Shown one piece after another: positions 22,573 through 33,326 of a stretch of 53,402 bases of DNA. The translations under genes and the position numbers were made by a program. Each line of letters starts with the position of its first letter. Position 1 is the first letter of the stretch. The stretch covers positions 1 through 53,402 of the forward strand of contig JASVEC010000110.1 in NCBI GenBank assembly GCA_030770535.1. Direction: 5' to 3'. Under the pieces are notes generated by a model. It searched no databases. It was not told the origin of the DNA and worked only from the letters and a program-made list of their open reading frames with translations. The DNA comes from Batkoa obscura (taxonomy: Eukaryota > Entomophthoromycota > Entomophthoromycetes > Entomophthorales > Batkoaceae).

Positions 22573-22999
22573 TTCAAAAGATTGTGTATTAAGAGTCAAA
22601 GCTCTTAATATTTATATTCTATGATTTTATTTTAAACAATCCAAAGCTTTGAGGTATTATGATTCTTAAAACTCCTTAGGACTAATATTATTTCGAAAGT
22701 AGCAACTTTCTTGCAACTCAACAATTGATTTGTAATAATTGTTTTCACAAAATTCATCCCTGATTTACTTACTTTGACATTAAACCAAAAATGATTAATG
22801 AAATATTTTTGACCTTAAAATGTATTTTATGAATAAAATTCATAATTTTTTGAGAAAATGATACTCTTCTTTTGAATTTTGTAAGACTTTAAACCTTTAT
22901 CGCAAGAAGGATATTAAAAACTATCTAATCGTCTAAGAAGAGTATATTTAAGATGTTAGGATTGAACTAAAGCACTAGTCATAAACGTTAAAAATTATG

Positions 23000-23155
23000 G
23001 AAAATACCTCTAACGTTATCAAGGTTTTCCCCAAATTATATATGTACTAAGATATTAATAGTAAATCAAGGCTTTAATTGATTACTAATGACTTTTTTAT
23101 AAATGGTAAATAAGGGCCAAGTGACGATAAATAGGTAAGATATAGCATTAAGAAT
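23000..23155 (-). pseudogene. Relic of the membrane-protein family (3' fragment)
   Basis: On the minus strand this matches the 3' end of copies B-D. The segment coding for the 'A-F-N-x-x-S-x-L-F-I-V-x-W-P-L' region is recognisable at 23080-23155 and the terminal region at 23000-23030. The match breaks off exactly where MITE copy 12 is inserted (23156). Stops and small indels show it is dead. Confidence 0.65.
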
Positions 23156-23260
23156 ATATGGGGATGGATTTTTGTGTTTAAGAATTTTACTAACAATTTT
23201 TCCGCTTAAATAACCCTTAAAAAATGGAAAAAATAATGAAGTCAAAAAACACTGTCATAT
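23156..23260 (+). mobile_element. MITE copy 12, inserted in a gene relic
   Basis: ATATGGGGATGGATTTTTGTG, CTAACAATTTTTCCGCTTAA, ATAATGAAGTCAAAAAACAC, end CATAT. It sits at the edge of the relic at 23000-23155. Confidence 0.9.
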
Positions 23261-23326
23261 ACTAAAAATTATAACAAATGTATCAATTCAATTGCTATTT
23301 CAAGCTTTGAGCTACTTTCTACTTAA

Positions 23327-23434
23327 TACATGGGGGTATTTTTTTGACTTCATTGTTTTTTCCATCTTTTAAGCATTATTTTAGTAAAAAAGTTGTTAGT
23401 AGAATTCTTAAATACAAGAGTACATCCTCATATA
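23327..23434 (-). mobile_element. MITE copy 13
   Basis: TACATGGGGGTATTTTTTTG, ATCTTTTAAGCATTATTTTAG, TTGTTAGTAGAATTC, end CATCCTCATAT. It lies only 66 bp from copy 12, in the opposite orientation. Confidence 0.85.
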
Positions 23435-24395
23435 CTTATTGTGATATTATGATAATCGGTTTCAGTTCTTATAGTTTATTTGATATTTTTGATTTAAATT
23501 ATTATAATCCTATACAATGCTCTTCACTAGTTTAATCCCCTTGAAAGTGAAGTTTGATTTAGCATATATTTTAATTTCTTATCCAGGTTCATGACTAGTT
23601 TCCATACTTATTTGGATTATCCGCCTTATTTTTGTGGCATACAAAAGGTCATGTCAAGCTCCTTCTAGACATATACTACGTCTATCGTCTTCTTTCGCTA
23701 TTTACATGACGATGTTCAATTATGTAGTAAGCTTTGCTGTGATTAACTAATAAGAGCTATTATTAGATAAGTATGAAAAATCTTATTAAAAATAAGCAGT
23801 TACCTCGAATCTTAATCTTCAACTAAGTCGCTTAATAATGTTAAAAGGTCCAAATTATTTAAATAATTCTTATTCCCCTTTATTGATCCTTGATCACCCT
23901 TCTTATGAACGTTTTTGGACCTTCTCGTGGTTGCTCAATCACTTCATAAATTGGGAATTTCAAGTGTTTACTGGAGCAAGGTGTTTGTCCTATATTTTTC
24001 TTAATGCCGCGTTTGAATTATGCTTATTGAAGACTATTTCTCAACCATTAATATGAAATAACAAAAAATGTTTTTATTATTTACAAAATCTAATACTTTT
24101 TTCCAAAACTTATATTTGTTTGTGTAGTAGTGCAAAATTTATTAATGTCTAAGCTATTTTGATCGTTTTAGCACAAATTAACTTTTAATAATCTGGTGTT
24201 AAAGACTTAAAAGAGTGACTTTTTTAATTAAATTTCTATATTCCAAAAAATAGGGTTGTTGGAATTAAAGCAACTTAGAGTTAATTATAAATTTGACATT
24301 GTTATTTTGATACAAAAAACAAGCAAGGAACCACCAATAATAGATTGAAATTAGCAGTTACAATAATAAATTCTAGTCCAGATATTTAATACTAT
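23435..24395. other. Intergenic, no assignable gene
   Basis: A 72-codon open frame at 23838-24056 (core LNHFINWEFQVFTGARC) has somewhat higher GC, but no homology is recognised, no introns extend it and no start context supports it. I leave it unassigned. Confidence 0.35.
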
Positions 24396-24710
24396 AAAAG
24401 TTTTCCATAAGCTGAGTATTTAGTGATATGTTTGCAGTGAACGATGCCTTCAATTGATCCTCAAGCTATGTTTAAAGTTGAATTACAAGGGATATATAGC
24501 AACCAAATCGCAAGATACAATATTAATAACGATGAACAAAAGGTTGATAAAAAAACTAGTAATAATACTATTGCTTTAAAATAAAAAGTCTCAAATCAGA
24601 TTCGGTATTATAAATACAGATAGAGTTTTTTTAATAATGATCCATCCATATTGAATTTCATCTTGTGAAAATATTGTAGTCTATAAAGTTTAACTTTTAA
24701 ATCTACTGTT
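24396..24710 (-). pseudogene. Relic of the membrane-protein family (5' and 3' parts)
   Basis: On the minus strand, 24590-24710 matches exon 2 of copies C and D (the block before the splice site, FIYTYN region), and 24400-24530 matches the last exon (ISxNTW region and the hydrophobic segment). The middle is missing or unrecognisable. There are many substitutions and frame changes. Clearly a dead paralogue. Confidence 0.65.
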
Positions 24711-26340
24711 AATCATGTAGGTTACGAATTAAATAACTCATAATCCTAATATAGCCTTCTACTGTATTTATTGAATCCTTTAATATTATTCTGAACACAT
24801 CGGTATATGTTAACAATACTAGGTATTCATAAAACTAAAGTATCTTTTCTATAACTATGTTCAAAAGCCTTCTTTGAAAATATTTTATATTTATAATTAA
24901 GAAATAAATTTGTATTGCCAAATTTATATTGTTTAATTAAAACAAATCGGTTTTTGTTTCTCAAAACTAAAATCTATAATATGATAACTAAATTTTGTAT
25001 TAGCACCTCTTTTGAGGTTAACAGTTATAAAGTTAGCACCAATCCAGACTCCCTATCAAAAAGTCCCCACACTCATGTCTATTCTTCTTCCTTGCTTTAT
25101 GCCTAAACAAACGTAAAGTCCAATACAGATTTTGGCCAAATTTGAGTTGTATTATTCAAAGCCTGATATTAAAGAGTTACAAAGGTAGGTTAAAAAGTTT
25201 CCAGAAGTGGTAATTTTGGTTAACAAGCTATAAAAAAATTTACACTAATATATTGTATGTATTATAAATAAGATATATACAAAGTTTTACATTGGCCAAA
25301 TAACTATTCTCTAAAACATGGGCACTGCTAATGAAATTCTTTTTACAGTTTTTTATTTGACTCCTAACAAAAAAACTTATTACATTATATGGGGATGTAT
25401 TTTTTCATTTAAGAATTTTGTTAACAATTTTTCCACTTAAATAGCATTTAAAAGATGGAAAAAGTAATGAAATCAAAAAAAACATCCTCATATCGTATTT
25501 CAAAGTTTTCACTATATTTGAATAATAGATAATCTAGTTGGTGCTAAAATCATATATATATTATTCATGGGCTACAAAAAAAAATTTGATATATAAAATT
25601 TGATATCAAAAGCTTCATTACTTCATAATACTTTGCTAGATCCAGGCTGTAAATACTCTATCTCATTGTATTCCTTTTCTATTAAATTTTAAAAAGCAGC
25701 AGTTTAGTTAATCAAAAATTTGGCAAGAATATAAGTGACGTCTTACATAATACATCCAAGAAGGACAAATTCGCTAATTTTGAGCTTGATTGCCTTTGTT
25801 TCATTTTTTTCTGTAAACTTTTTGACCCTCTCTTGTAGTATGTCTTCTTATCACCCTGTAATTTTTCCTTTTGATATTTTTATTGTTGTGATACTTTTTT
25901 AATCTTATTATTTTGTTTTAAATTTTGTTTTTTTAGTAAAATAATTGAGTTTGTGTTTATTCTAAAGATTTTAAAAAGGATACTTTGTGAAGTTTACCTA
26001 CTTTGCAAAAAAAATGAAAACTTTATGATATTAGCCTATTAGACCCAACACCGAATAAATAATTTAACTGAATTATGAACTATATTGGCAAATAATTAAC
26101 TATATAAAATGCAAATTTGTTAATGAAATGATAATAAGGCCATATATAGATTGAAAGAGCCCAATACTTGGGGGCTTCAAAGCAAATATTAAAGTAAAAG
26201 CAAACAAGTATAATAACAAAAATGCAAAATTCAATAAATTTTTACTAAGAAATCATAAGAATTACATTTATAGAAGTGATACCAGTAAATAGAAGATTGA
26301 GGAGGAACTTTCTCGTTAAACAGATGTATTACTTTGTCAC
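24711..26340. other. Intergenic region with one MITE
   Basis: AT-rich, with MITE copy 14 at 25387-25493. Short open frames (for example 24915-25106) show no coding character. Confidence 0.5.
25387..25493 (+). mobile_element. MITE copy 14
   Basis: ATATGGGGATGTATTTTTTC, TTGTTAACAATTTTTCCAC, AAGTAATGAAATCAAAAAAAAC, end ATCCTCATAT. Near full length. Confidence 0.92.
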
Positions 26341-26850
26341 TTAAGCTAAATTTTCATTAAAAATAGTAGCTATGCCTTCTGAAAAATTAAGGCCATTATT
26401 CAAAAACAATATATCAAACATGGAGCTATATGATACAGTGGTATAATGGAGTGATAGTGATGGGTGGTTGTCGTAGTTAAGCAATGCTACAGATGAACAT
26501 TTATGACTTAAAATAAGAGAAAGATATTCCTTTAGGTAAAATACTGAGGACAATGCATTTCCTGGATTAAACAATAAAGTTGACAAATTACTATAGTTAA
26601 AGGATAGAGACGAGAGACGTACATTGGAGCTGTTTTGCTTTTATCTATAAAGTTCAAGTTAAAAAGTAGAATGAGGAATTAAAAATACAAAGGATACTAA
26701 ATTTACTTACATAAAAACTTGATAAGCCATAGCTGTCATTCGAGAATAGAGTGTAATAACTATCATAGTTAAACTCCTCAACGTCACAGAAAAAGGGCCT
26801 TAAATGGAGATAAAGGTTTTGATTTAGCGCCTAAATAGCTCAACAACAAA
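26341..26850 (-). pseudogene. Decayed relative of the 125-aa acidic protein
   Basis: Reading the minus strand from about 26850, KTFISI aligns with KVFISF of the 19617 gene, then a stop and a frame change, then CDVEEFNYDSYYTLFSNDSY aligns with EEFDYNDYSNY. A GTAAGT donor follows, as in the intact gene. Downstream an open frame of about 96 codons ends at 26341 (core NLSTLLFNPGNALSSVF), but it does not join in phase and its sequence no longer resembles the paralogue. It is judged a pseudogene; a divergent gene with a different exon structure is possible. Confidence 0.5.
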
Positions 26851-26912
26851 TTTCATGTTAATTTGATTTTTTGTTAGAAACCAGATTAGTATTTATCTTT
26901 TTTTTTGGAATA

Positions 26913-26940
26913 GTTGAAATTGAAATTGAAATTGAAATTT
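26913..26940. repeat. Hexanucleotide microsatellite (GAAATT)n
   Basis: Between four and five perfect units of GAAATT. Confidence 0.9.
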
Positions 26941-27134
26941 AATAAATGAAATCCAACAACTAATTCTTTGACATTTACGTCACCATAAAGAATTTGGTAT
27001 TTTGATTCATTTTATAAATTTAGTCAACAGTAATCAAATAATTTTCATAAATTTATGCTCAATTTTCTTTTTTGTAAACTTTATTGTTGCAAATAAATCC
27101 ACAAATTAAATGCAAATGCGTAAAAAGTTAGAAT

Positions 27135-27238
27135 AAAGGGATGTATTTTTTAATTTTACTACCAAGTTCTTCCACTCAAATAACACTTAATGGAAAAGTT
27201 GTTAGTAAAATTCTTAAGCAAGAGAATACATCCCCATA
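27135..27238. mobile_element. MITE copy 15, fold-back form
   Basis: Both ends are of the GGGGATGTATT type: the left half reads in one orientation (GGGATGTATTTTTTAATTTTA) and the right half (GTTAGTAAAATTCTT ... ACATCCCCATA) is its approximate inverse. The whole element can fold into one long hairpin. Confidence 0.8.
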
Positions 27239-27621
27239 AGTGATTTTAATGTTACACAGCTGCTGCAACTCTCCTGTAGTCTAATCAACTGTTCATTTAA
27301 AAATAAAGTTCGGTAAAAATATCCTAAAATTATATTCTTAAGATTTGAAAACCAATAAAACAGACAACTGGCTTTAAAAACTACAAATCAGGTCCAATAG
27401 AACTCCAGGTGCTTTAGGTAGTTTGTTGCTTTGAAAAGTGATAGCTTTTTAAAATATTGATTTATCTTTAAATATAACTATTAAGTTCAAAGTAAACAAG
27501 ATTCACCTCCTCAATGAGACACAACAAAATGAAATGTTTTAGATTTTTTTTATTACAAAAGGAAAAAAAGATGAGCTAATTGTTTAACAGAAAAACGAAA
27601 AATAAACGAACTAAGGTTGAT
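27239..27621. other. Intergenic region 3' of copy D
   Basis: 383 bp of AT-rich DNA between MITE copy 15 and the stop of copy D. Nothing is recognised. Confidence 0.5.
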
Positions 27622-28679
27622 TTAAGACAATAGACATTGACAATGATCCTCGTAAATCATACTCTTAATATTATCACGATTTTGCCAAAACCAAGCATTT
27701 GGTGATATATCCATAGTGAATGAGGACTTCAAGTTGCTACAGTACCTTTTTTTAAAGATGGCTGATAAAGGCCAAGCAACGAGAAATAAGCAAGATATGA
27801 CATTAAAGGCTGTATACAACGGCTCATTGTTAAAGATATAGGCCCAATTATCACATCGAGCTATAGAAAGGGGGAAAAGAGCCATGAAAACAAGAGATAC
27901 AATACTAAGAGGTGTAAATAAAGGGCTGTTGATTAAGGCATTTATCCAATTCCCTTGTCGAACTATTATCTCGTTTCTACTCAAAATATATTTAACACTA
28001 ATAGTATGGTAATAACCTTCAATTCTCAAGGCCTTTTTGATTTTTTGAGTTAATAAGTCATAATCCCATATTACCTCCTTTACTATTTTTAACTCTTTTA
28101 AAGTGGCCTCTGACTTAATATAATTCTTGATCTCCTGCATCAATTCTTGTTGTGAATTCTCACATTTATATGGATTATGTATCTTGCCTTTCTGTGATAT
28201 AAACGAAGTTAAATCAATCTCTTTATCAAAATCTACTACATCTCGAGTTTTCATTACTTGGCGTTCTTTTCTTTTATTGTTCTTATAATAAGTTTCAGTG
28301 ACTTCATAAGTTTCTTTATGTACTCCTAAGTTGAAACATGACGTTATTATATATAATTATTTAATTAAAGTAATGATGGATACCCTTTATACGAACCTTT
28401 AACTCAGGCTTAGAATTATAAGTATATATATAACTTTTTAATAATACAGCGTCTTTGTTTAGTCTTTTGTCATGTGAAACTATCCCACTTTGAGAAATTC
28501 TAACTTCTAAGTCTGCTGGTAATAGTCGAAGTCCTAAATTAGCCATTATTTTATGTTTTTTTTAGTTTATAAATATATATACCATTGCTTACATTAAATT
28601 CTGGGTCTTGCCCAATTCCTTCACTATAAGCTGGTAATCCTGAATAGCTTTTAGAACAAACTACCTCTTCTAAGTTCAT
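27622..28679 (-). CDS. Uncharacterised fungal membrane protein, family copy D, with duplicated membrane segment
   Basis: complement(join(27622..28325,28384..28533,28583..28679)), 316 aa, with introns of 50 and 58 bp, both phase 1. Exons 1 and 2 have the same lengths (97 and 150 nt) as in copy C. Exon 1 encodes MNLEEVVCSKSYSGLPAY, so the Thr of LPTY is replaced; exon 2 holds DLEVRISQSGIVSHD. The last exon has GVHKETYEVTETYY, DFDKEIDLTSFIS and VIWDYDLL. It is longer than in B and C because the membrane segment occurs twice: N-W-x-N-x-x-I-N-S-P-L-F (about 208-237) and N-W-A-Y-I-F-N-N-E-P-L-Y (about 242-273), each followed by a V-x-S-hydrophobic-P-L-S-(I/A)-(A/I) run. This would turn a one-segment protein into a possible hairpin. 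The frame is intact. Confidence 0.85.
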
Positions 28680-30034
28680 GCTTGAACTATCCTAATTCGA
28701 AATTGTTTAAACAGTTTTGATTAAAAAAATTGATTAAACTCTTAGCATATATAGGAACTTTGCCAAGATTTGAATTAAATTAAGTAGAATCGTTGAGAGG
28801 TATTATTTGTTACTTTTACAAGGTTTCAGGTGATATAGGAATAATTTTTATTAGAATACTGCGATCAACCATTAACTTTAAGGTTAAAATATAAATTAAA
28901 TTGTTATCCAATTAAATAGATGTAGGTATAACATTATAAGGTAATAATGTAATTTCTTTAGTTTTGTTAACTTTGACCTGATTATATTCAACTCATTAAG
29001 CTTCAAACGGCTATATTAATACGATTTTGCATATTTTAACACATGATGGTTTAGACAATAGTAACATCTATAATATTTGTATAACAAACGTAGGTTTCTT
29101 ATTTCCTTTAGTTGTTATAAGGACTAAATAACTCTAATAATTAGCCATTGGGAATGTTTAGTTAATAAACCCAAACTCATTAATACTATGATAATTTGAT
29201 AGATACCAATACATGAAACTGTGGATAACTGTCGCTTTTGCATTTGGATAAAAAAACATAATAATTTCTTCTCTCATATTTAATGGTTTATTAGCAGTTC
29301 CTTTACTTTAATAGAATTTTAGTACTATTGCCTATGCCTTATGAAATGATACTTTGAATGGATTAACTTACATTTAATCTCTTAATTTTTTGTACCTAAG
29401 CAATAAACTAGATATTATATCAAAATAGTAGTGTTCAGTCAAATTATAAGGACATTTTAAAACGTATAAACGAGTAATAATTTTTCTACAGATAGTCTAA
29501 TTGTTTATCGAAATTTAAGTGAATAGCGATTGGCTCAAACAAAGTTCAATTTTGTTTTTATTTTGGTTTATCACAGAAGCTAAGTTAAGTATAAACATAA
29601 AAAAAATAAACTCACTTTAAAAATGAAGGTTGAAGTAATAGCTCTTTATATACTCTTTTATTTTTAATATTATATAACTATTAAAGTTGATTTGATTGTA
29701 AAATGTCAAAAAACTATTTAAGTCAAATTTGCCACTTTAAGAATATCCAAATTAAAAATTTGTTAACGATAAACTGAGCGACATTTTAATTTAACAAATA
29801 AAACAAAACTAAAAACAGTCAAAATGAAAAAAATGATAGACATAAATTATAAAAGTAGAAAAGCAATATAAACTTGAAAATAATTGAACTAATTTTGATA
29901 ATCCATAAAGTGTATCTTATGTTCTGACTTAATACTACTTTAAATTATTTAAGAACAAACTTTTTAATTTATTTGCTTTAATTATATTATTTTTAGCTTT
30001 GACTAGTTAAAAGTAACTATAAACGTCTATTAAA
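28680..30034. other. Intergenic region between divergent genes (copy D and Cys-rich gene)
   Basis: 1.36 kb, AT-rich, no MITE and no open frame of note. It must hold the promoters of copy D (minus) and the repeat-protein gene (plus). Confidence 0.5.
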
Positions 30035-33000
30035 ATGAATAAATTGTTTTATATAACAATACCGCTATTGATAGCAAATATAACATTTGGTTTAGACTGT
30101 CCAAATCCAACAGACAAATGTCGATATAGGGGTAAAAGATTTTTACCTTCCGATCCCAACGCTCCCGAATGCTGGTCATTTTCATATGATCGTTGGCAAT
30201 GTACTTACAAAGTGGATGGTAAATGTGATAAAGCTTATGGCCAAGTTGACATTACTGAATGTAATGTTCCACCACCACCTCCAACTCCAGAATGTCCAAA
30301 AGCAACTGACACTTGTAAAACTGGAGATATCCTTTGGAAGGCAGATAGTCCAAATGCACCAAAATGCTGGACTAAAAATCCATCTGTTCAATTTGGATGG
30401 ATTTGTAGAGGAGACTCAGAAGATGAGTGTGATGCTTCAAAAGGTGAAGCTGATCTAACCAATTGTAACATTAAACCACCAGTTCCAACCCCAGAATGTC
30501 CAAAAGCTACTAATAAGTGTAAAACTGGTGATGTTATTTGGAATGCTAATAGTCCAAATGCACCAAAATGTTGGACTAAAAATCCATCCGTTGAATTTGG
30601 ATGGACTTGTAGAGGAAATTCTGGTGATAAATGCGATGCTTCAAAAGGTGAGACTGACATCAAAACCTGTGATATTCCTCCCCCTCCAATTCCTGATTGT
30701 CCAAAAGCTACTGATATTTGCTATGCTGGCACTGAAAGCTTCAAAGCAAATGACCCCAATGCACCAAAATGTTGGTCTAAATCATCATCTGGGGGGTGGG
30801 ATTGTTTAAATGGATTAAATGGTAAATGCGATACTACAATTGGTCAATTAGACATCAAGACTTGTAAAATTCCTCCACCGGATCCAACTTCAGAGTGTCC
30901 AAAAGATAATGATTATTGTTTAATTGATGATATTGCTTATTTTCCTACTGATCCAATTAAACCAAAATGTTGGTTTAAAACTCCAAAAGGCTGGTCTTGT
31001 GACGCTTTAGCTGTCACTTGTGATACTAGCAAAGGCCAAATTGATATTGAAACATGTGGTGTTACTCCTCCAATTCCAATCCCAGAATGTCCAAAAGCTA
31101 CTAATAAGTGTAAAACTGGTGATATTATATGGGATGCTAATAGTCCAAATGCACCAAAATGTTGGACTAAAAATCCATCCGTTGAATTTGGATGGACTTG
31201 TAGAGGAAATTCTGGTGATAAATGCGATGCTTCAAAAGGTGAGACTGACATCAAAACCTGTAATATTCCTCCTCCAGCTCCAACCCCAAAGTGTCCAAAA
31301 GCTACCGATTTTTGTAGAAATGGTATCGGATCCTGGAGAGCTAATGATCCATACTCACCAAAATGTTGGTCAAAAACCTCTTCAGGGTGGAGATGTCAAG
31401 GAGATAGTGATGCTAAGTGTGATACATCTAAAGGTGAGGTTGACCTTAAAGCATGTAATATTCCACCACCAACTCCAGAATGTCCAAAAGCTACTGACTC
31501 TTGTTTAGTTGGTGATATTGCATACCGTGCAGATGATCCAAGTGCACCAAAATGTTGGAGTAAATCTTCAGCATCTCAATTTGGATGGTCATGCTATGGA
31601 AGTAGATTTACAACTTGTGATGCTTTAAGAGGTGAAGTTGATTTAAGCACTTGTGGTATCACTCCACCAGTTCCAACTCCAGAATGTCCAAAAGCTACTG
31701 ACTCTTGTTTAGTTGGTGATATTGCATATCGCGCATCTGATTCATTTGCACCAAAATGTTGGACTAAGAACCCATCCGTTCAATTTGGATGGACTTGTAA
31801 AGGAAACTCAAACACTATATGTGATGCTTCAAGAGGTGAAGCTGATTTAAGCACTTGTGGTATCACTCCACCAATTCCAACTCCAGAATGTCCAAAAGCT
31901 ACTGACTCTTGTAAAACTGGGGATATCCTTTGGAAGGCGAATAGTCCAAATGCACCAAAATGTTGGACTAAAAATCCATCCGTTCAATTTGGATGGACTT
32001 GTAAAGGAAACTCAAATACTATATGTGATGCTTCAAGAGGTGAAGTTGATTTAAGCACTTGTGGTATCACTCCACCAGTTCCAACTCCAGAATGTCCAAA
32101 AGCTACTGACTCTTGTTTGGTTGGTGATATTGCATATCGCGCATCTGATTCATTTGCACCAAAATGTTGGACTAAGAACCCATCCGTTCAATTTGGATGG
32201 ACTTGTAAAGGAAACTCAAACACTATATGTGATGCTTCAAGAGGTGAAGTTGATTTAAGCACTTGTGGTATCACTCCACCAATTCCAACTCCAGAATGTC
32301 CAAAAGCTACTGACTCTTGTAAAACTGGGGATATCCTTTGGAAGGCGAATAGTCCAAATGCACCAAAATGTTGGACTAAAACCATCCGTTCAATTTGGAT
32401 GGACTTGTAAGGAAACTCAAACACTAGATGTGATGCTTCAAGAGGTGAAGTTGATATATCTACATGCCCATTCCCTCCAGTTCCAACTCCTAATTGTCCG
32501 AAATCTACTGATACATGTAAGACTGGTGATATTCTTTGGAATGCAAATAGTCCAAATGCACCAAAATGTTGGACTAGAAATCCATCCGTTCAATTTGGAT
32601 GGACTTGTCAAGGAAATTCGAATACCAGATGTGATTTCTTAAGGGGTGAAGTTGATATAACCATGTGCACATTTCCTCCAGTTCCCCCAATTCCAGATTG
32701 TCCAAAAGAAAAGGACTATTGTCGTAATGGTTATTCTTATTTTTATGCTTCTGATCTCAAGGCACCTGCTTGTTGGAGAAAGACAAAACTTGGATGGACA
32801 TGTAATTGGAAGAAAGGATACATCTGTGATAAAGGTGAAGTAGATCTCACTGTTTGTTTCCCATATAGACGCAGAAAGTGCCCAAAAAAGAATTATGATA
32901 GTTATTCCCACTATGGTTCAGGTTATGGCTCGGGATATAAGCCAGGATATAATACACCTAAACCTGGTTATGGGTCTGGCTATAAGCCTTCTTATGGCTC

Positions 33001-33043
33001 AGGCTATAATCCAGTATACAATCCAGTATACAAAGGTCATTAA
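30035..33043 (+). CDS. Secreted Cys/Trp-rich tandem-repeat protein with Gly/Tyr tail
   Basis: An N-terminal signal peptide (MNKLFYITIPLLIANITFG) is followed by about 14 repeats of 60-68 aa. Each repeat has six Cys: C-P-K-(A)-T-D-x-C ... P-x-A-P-x-C-W ... G-W-x-C ... C-D-x-S-(K/R)-G-(E/Q)-x-D-(I/L) ... C, linked by Pro-rich PPxPTPE spacers. The C-terminus is a Gly/Tyr/Pro-rich tail (GYGSGYKPGY, NPVYNPVYKGH). It is likely an extracellular wall or adhesive protein; the fold is not recognised. The open frame from 30035 stops at 32410. A 2-nt loss near 32382 and a 1-nt loss near 32410, relative to sister repeats, throw it out of frame for about 30 nt. The original frame then continues to 33043 through two more repeats and the tail. 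Either the gene is freshly broken or these are sequencing errors. Repeats 9-10 and 11-12 are nearly identical copies 408 nt apart. Confidence 0.85.
31673..32400 (+). repeat. Recent 408-bp tandem duplication inside the repeat gene
   Basis: The two-repeat block beginning near 31673 recurs 408 nt later (from about 32081) with only a few differences, including the shared segment encoding DIAYRASDSFAPKCW. 408 nt is exactly two 68-aa repeats, so the frame is kept. Confidence 0.85.
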
Positions 33044-33214
33044 GTCAACAAATTTAGATTCAATCATCCTCAAAGTAACTATGAATGAATGCTGCTTTTT
33101 GAAATTAATTTAAATAAAAAGGATCATGGTTCTAAATATCTATGATAACAAACCTAAAAAAATTTAAACTTTGAACTCTAGAATACAAGCTACTCATTTG
33201 CTAGAATATTTAGA

Positions 33215-33324
33215 ATATGGGAGTGTTTTTTTTGACTTCATTATTTTTTCCATTTTTCAAGCGCTATTTGAGTGGAAAATTTGTTAGATAAAATTCTTAA
33301 ATACAAAAATACATCCCCATATAT
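33215..33324 (-). mobile_element. MITE copy 16
   Basis: ATATGGGAGTGTTTTTTTTG, CGCTATTTGAGTGGAAAA, end ACATCCCCATAT. It starts about 170 bp after the repeat-protein stop and abuts copy 17. Confidence 0.93.
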
Positions 33325-33326
33325 TA

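Larger units (their letters stand above)
20050..22999. other. Gene-poor region with MITEs and an unidentified relic
   Basis: MITE copies 10 and 11 lie here. Around 21170-21960 short coding-like stretches appear on the plus strand (RENVDSKVFFIYYLNKPIGR, FDFESIEDYAYYFKEFEN, KKALKIQRIKERKKK), broken by stops and shifts. They could be a decayed gene or transposase, but the family cannot be named. The rest is unremarkable AT-rich DNA. Confidence 0.4.

Noticed and set aside
19249-23535. Small ORFs at 19249-19488 and 23344-23535
   Set aside because: Both run mostly through MITE sequence, whose repeated copies give recurring pseudo-peptides such as FFPFFKxYLSGK.
23838-24056. 72-codon open frame with relatively high GC
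   Set aside because: No recognisable domain, no supporting exon and no paralogue; kept only as a note on the intergenic region.
30182-32424. Long open frames on both strands and in other frames across the repeat-protein gene
   Set aside because: They are shadows created by the repeated coding sequence; none has a signal peptide or independent coding pattern.
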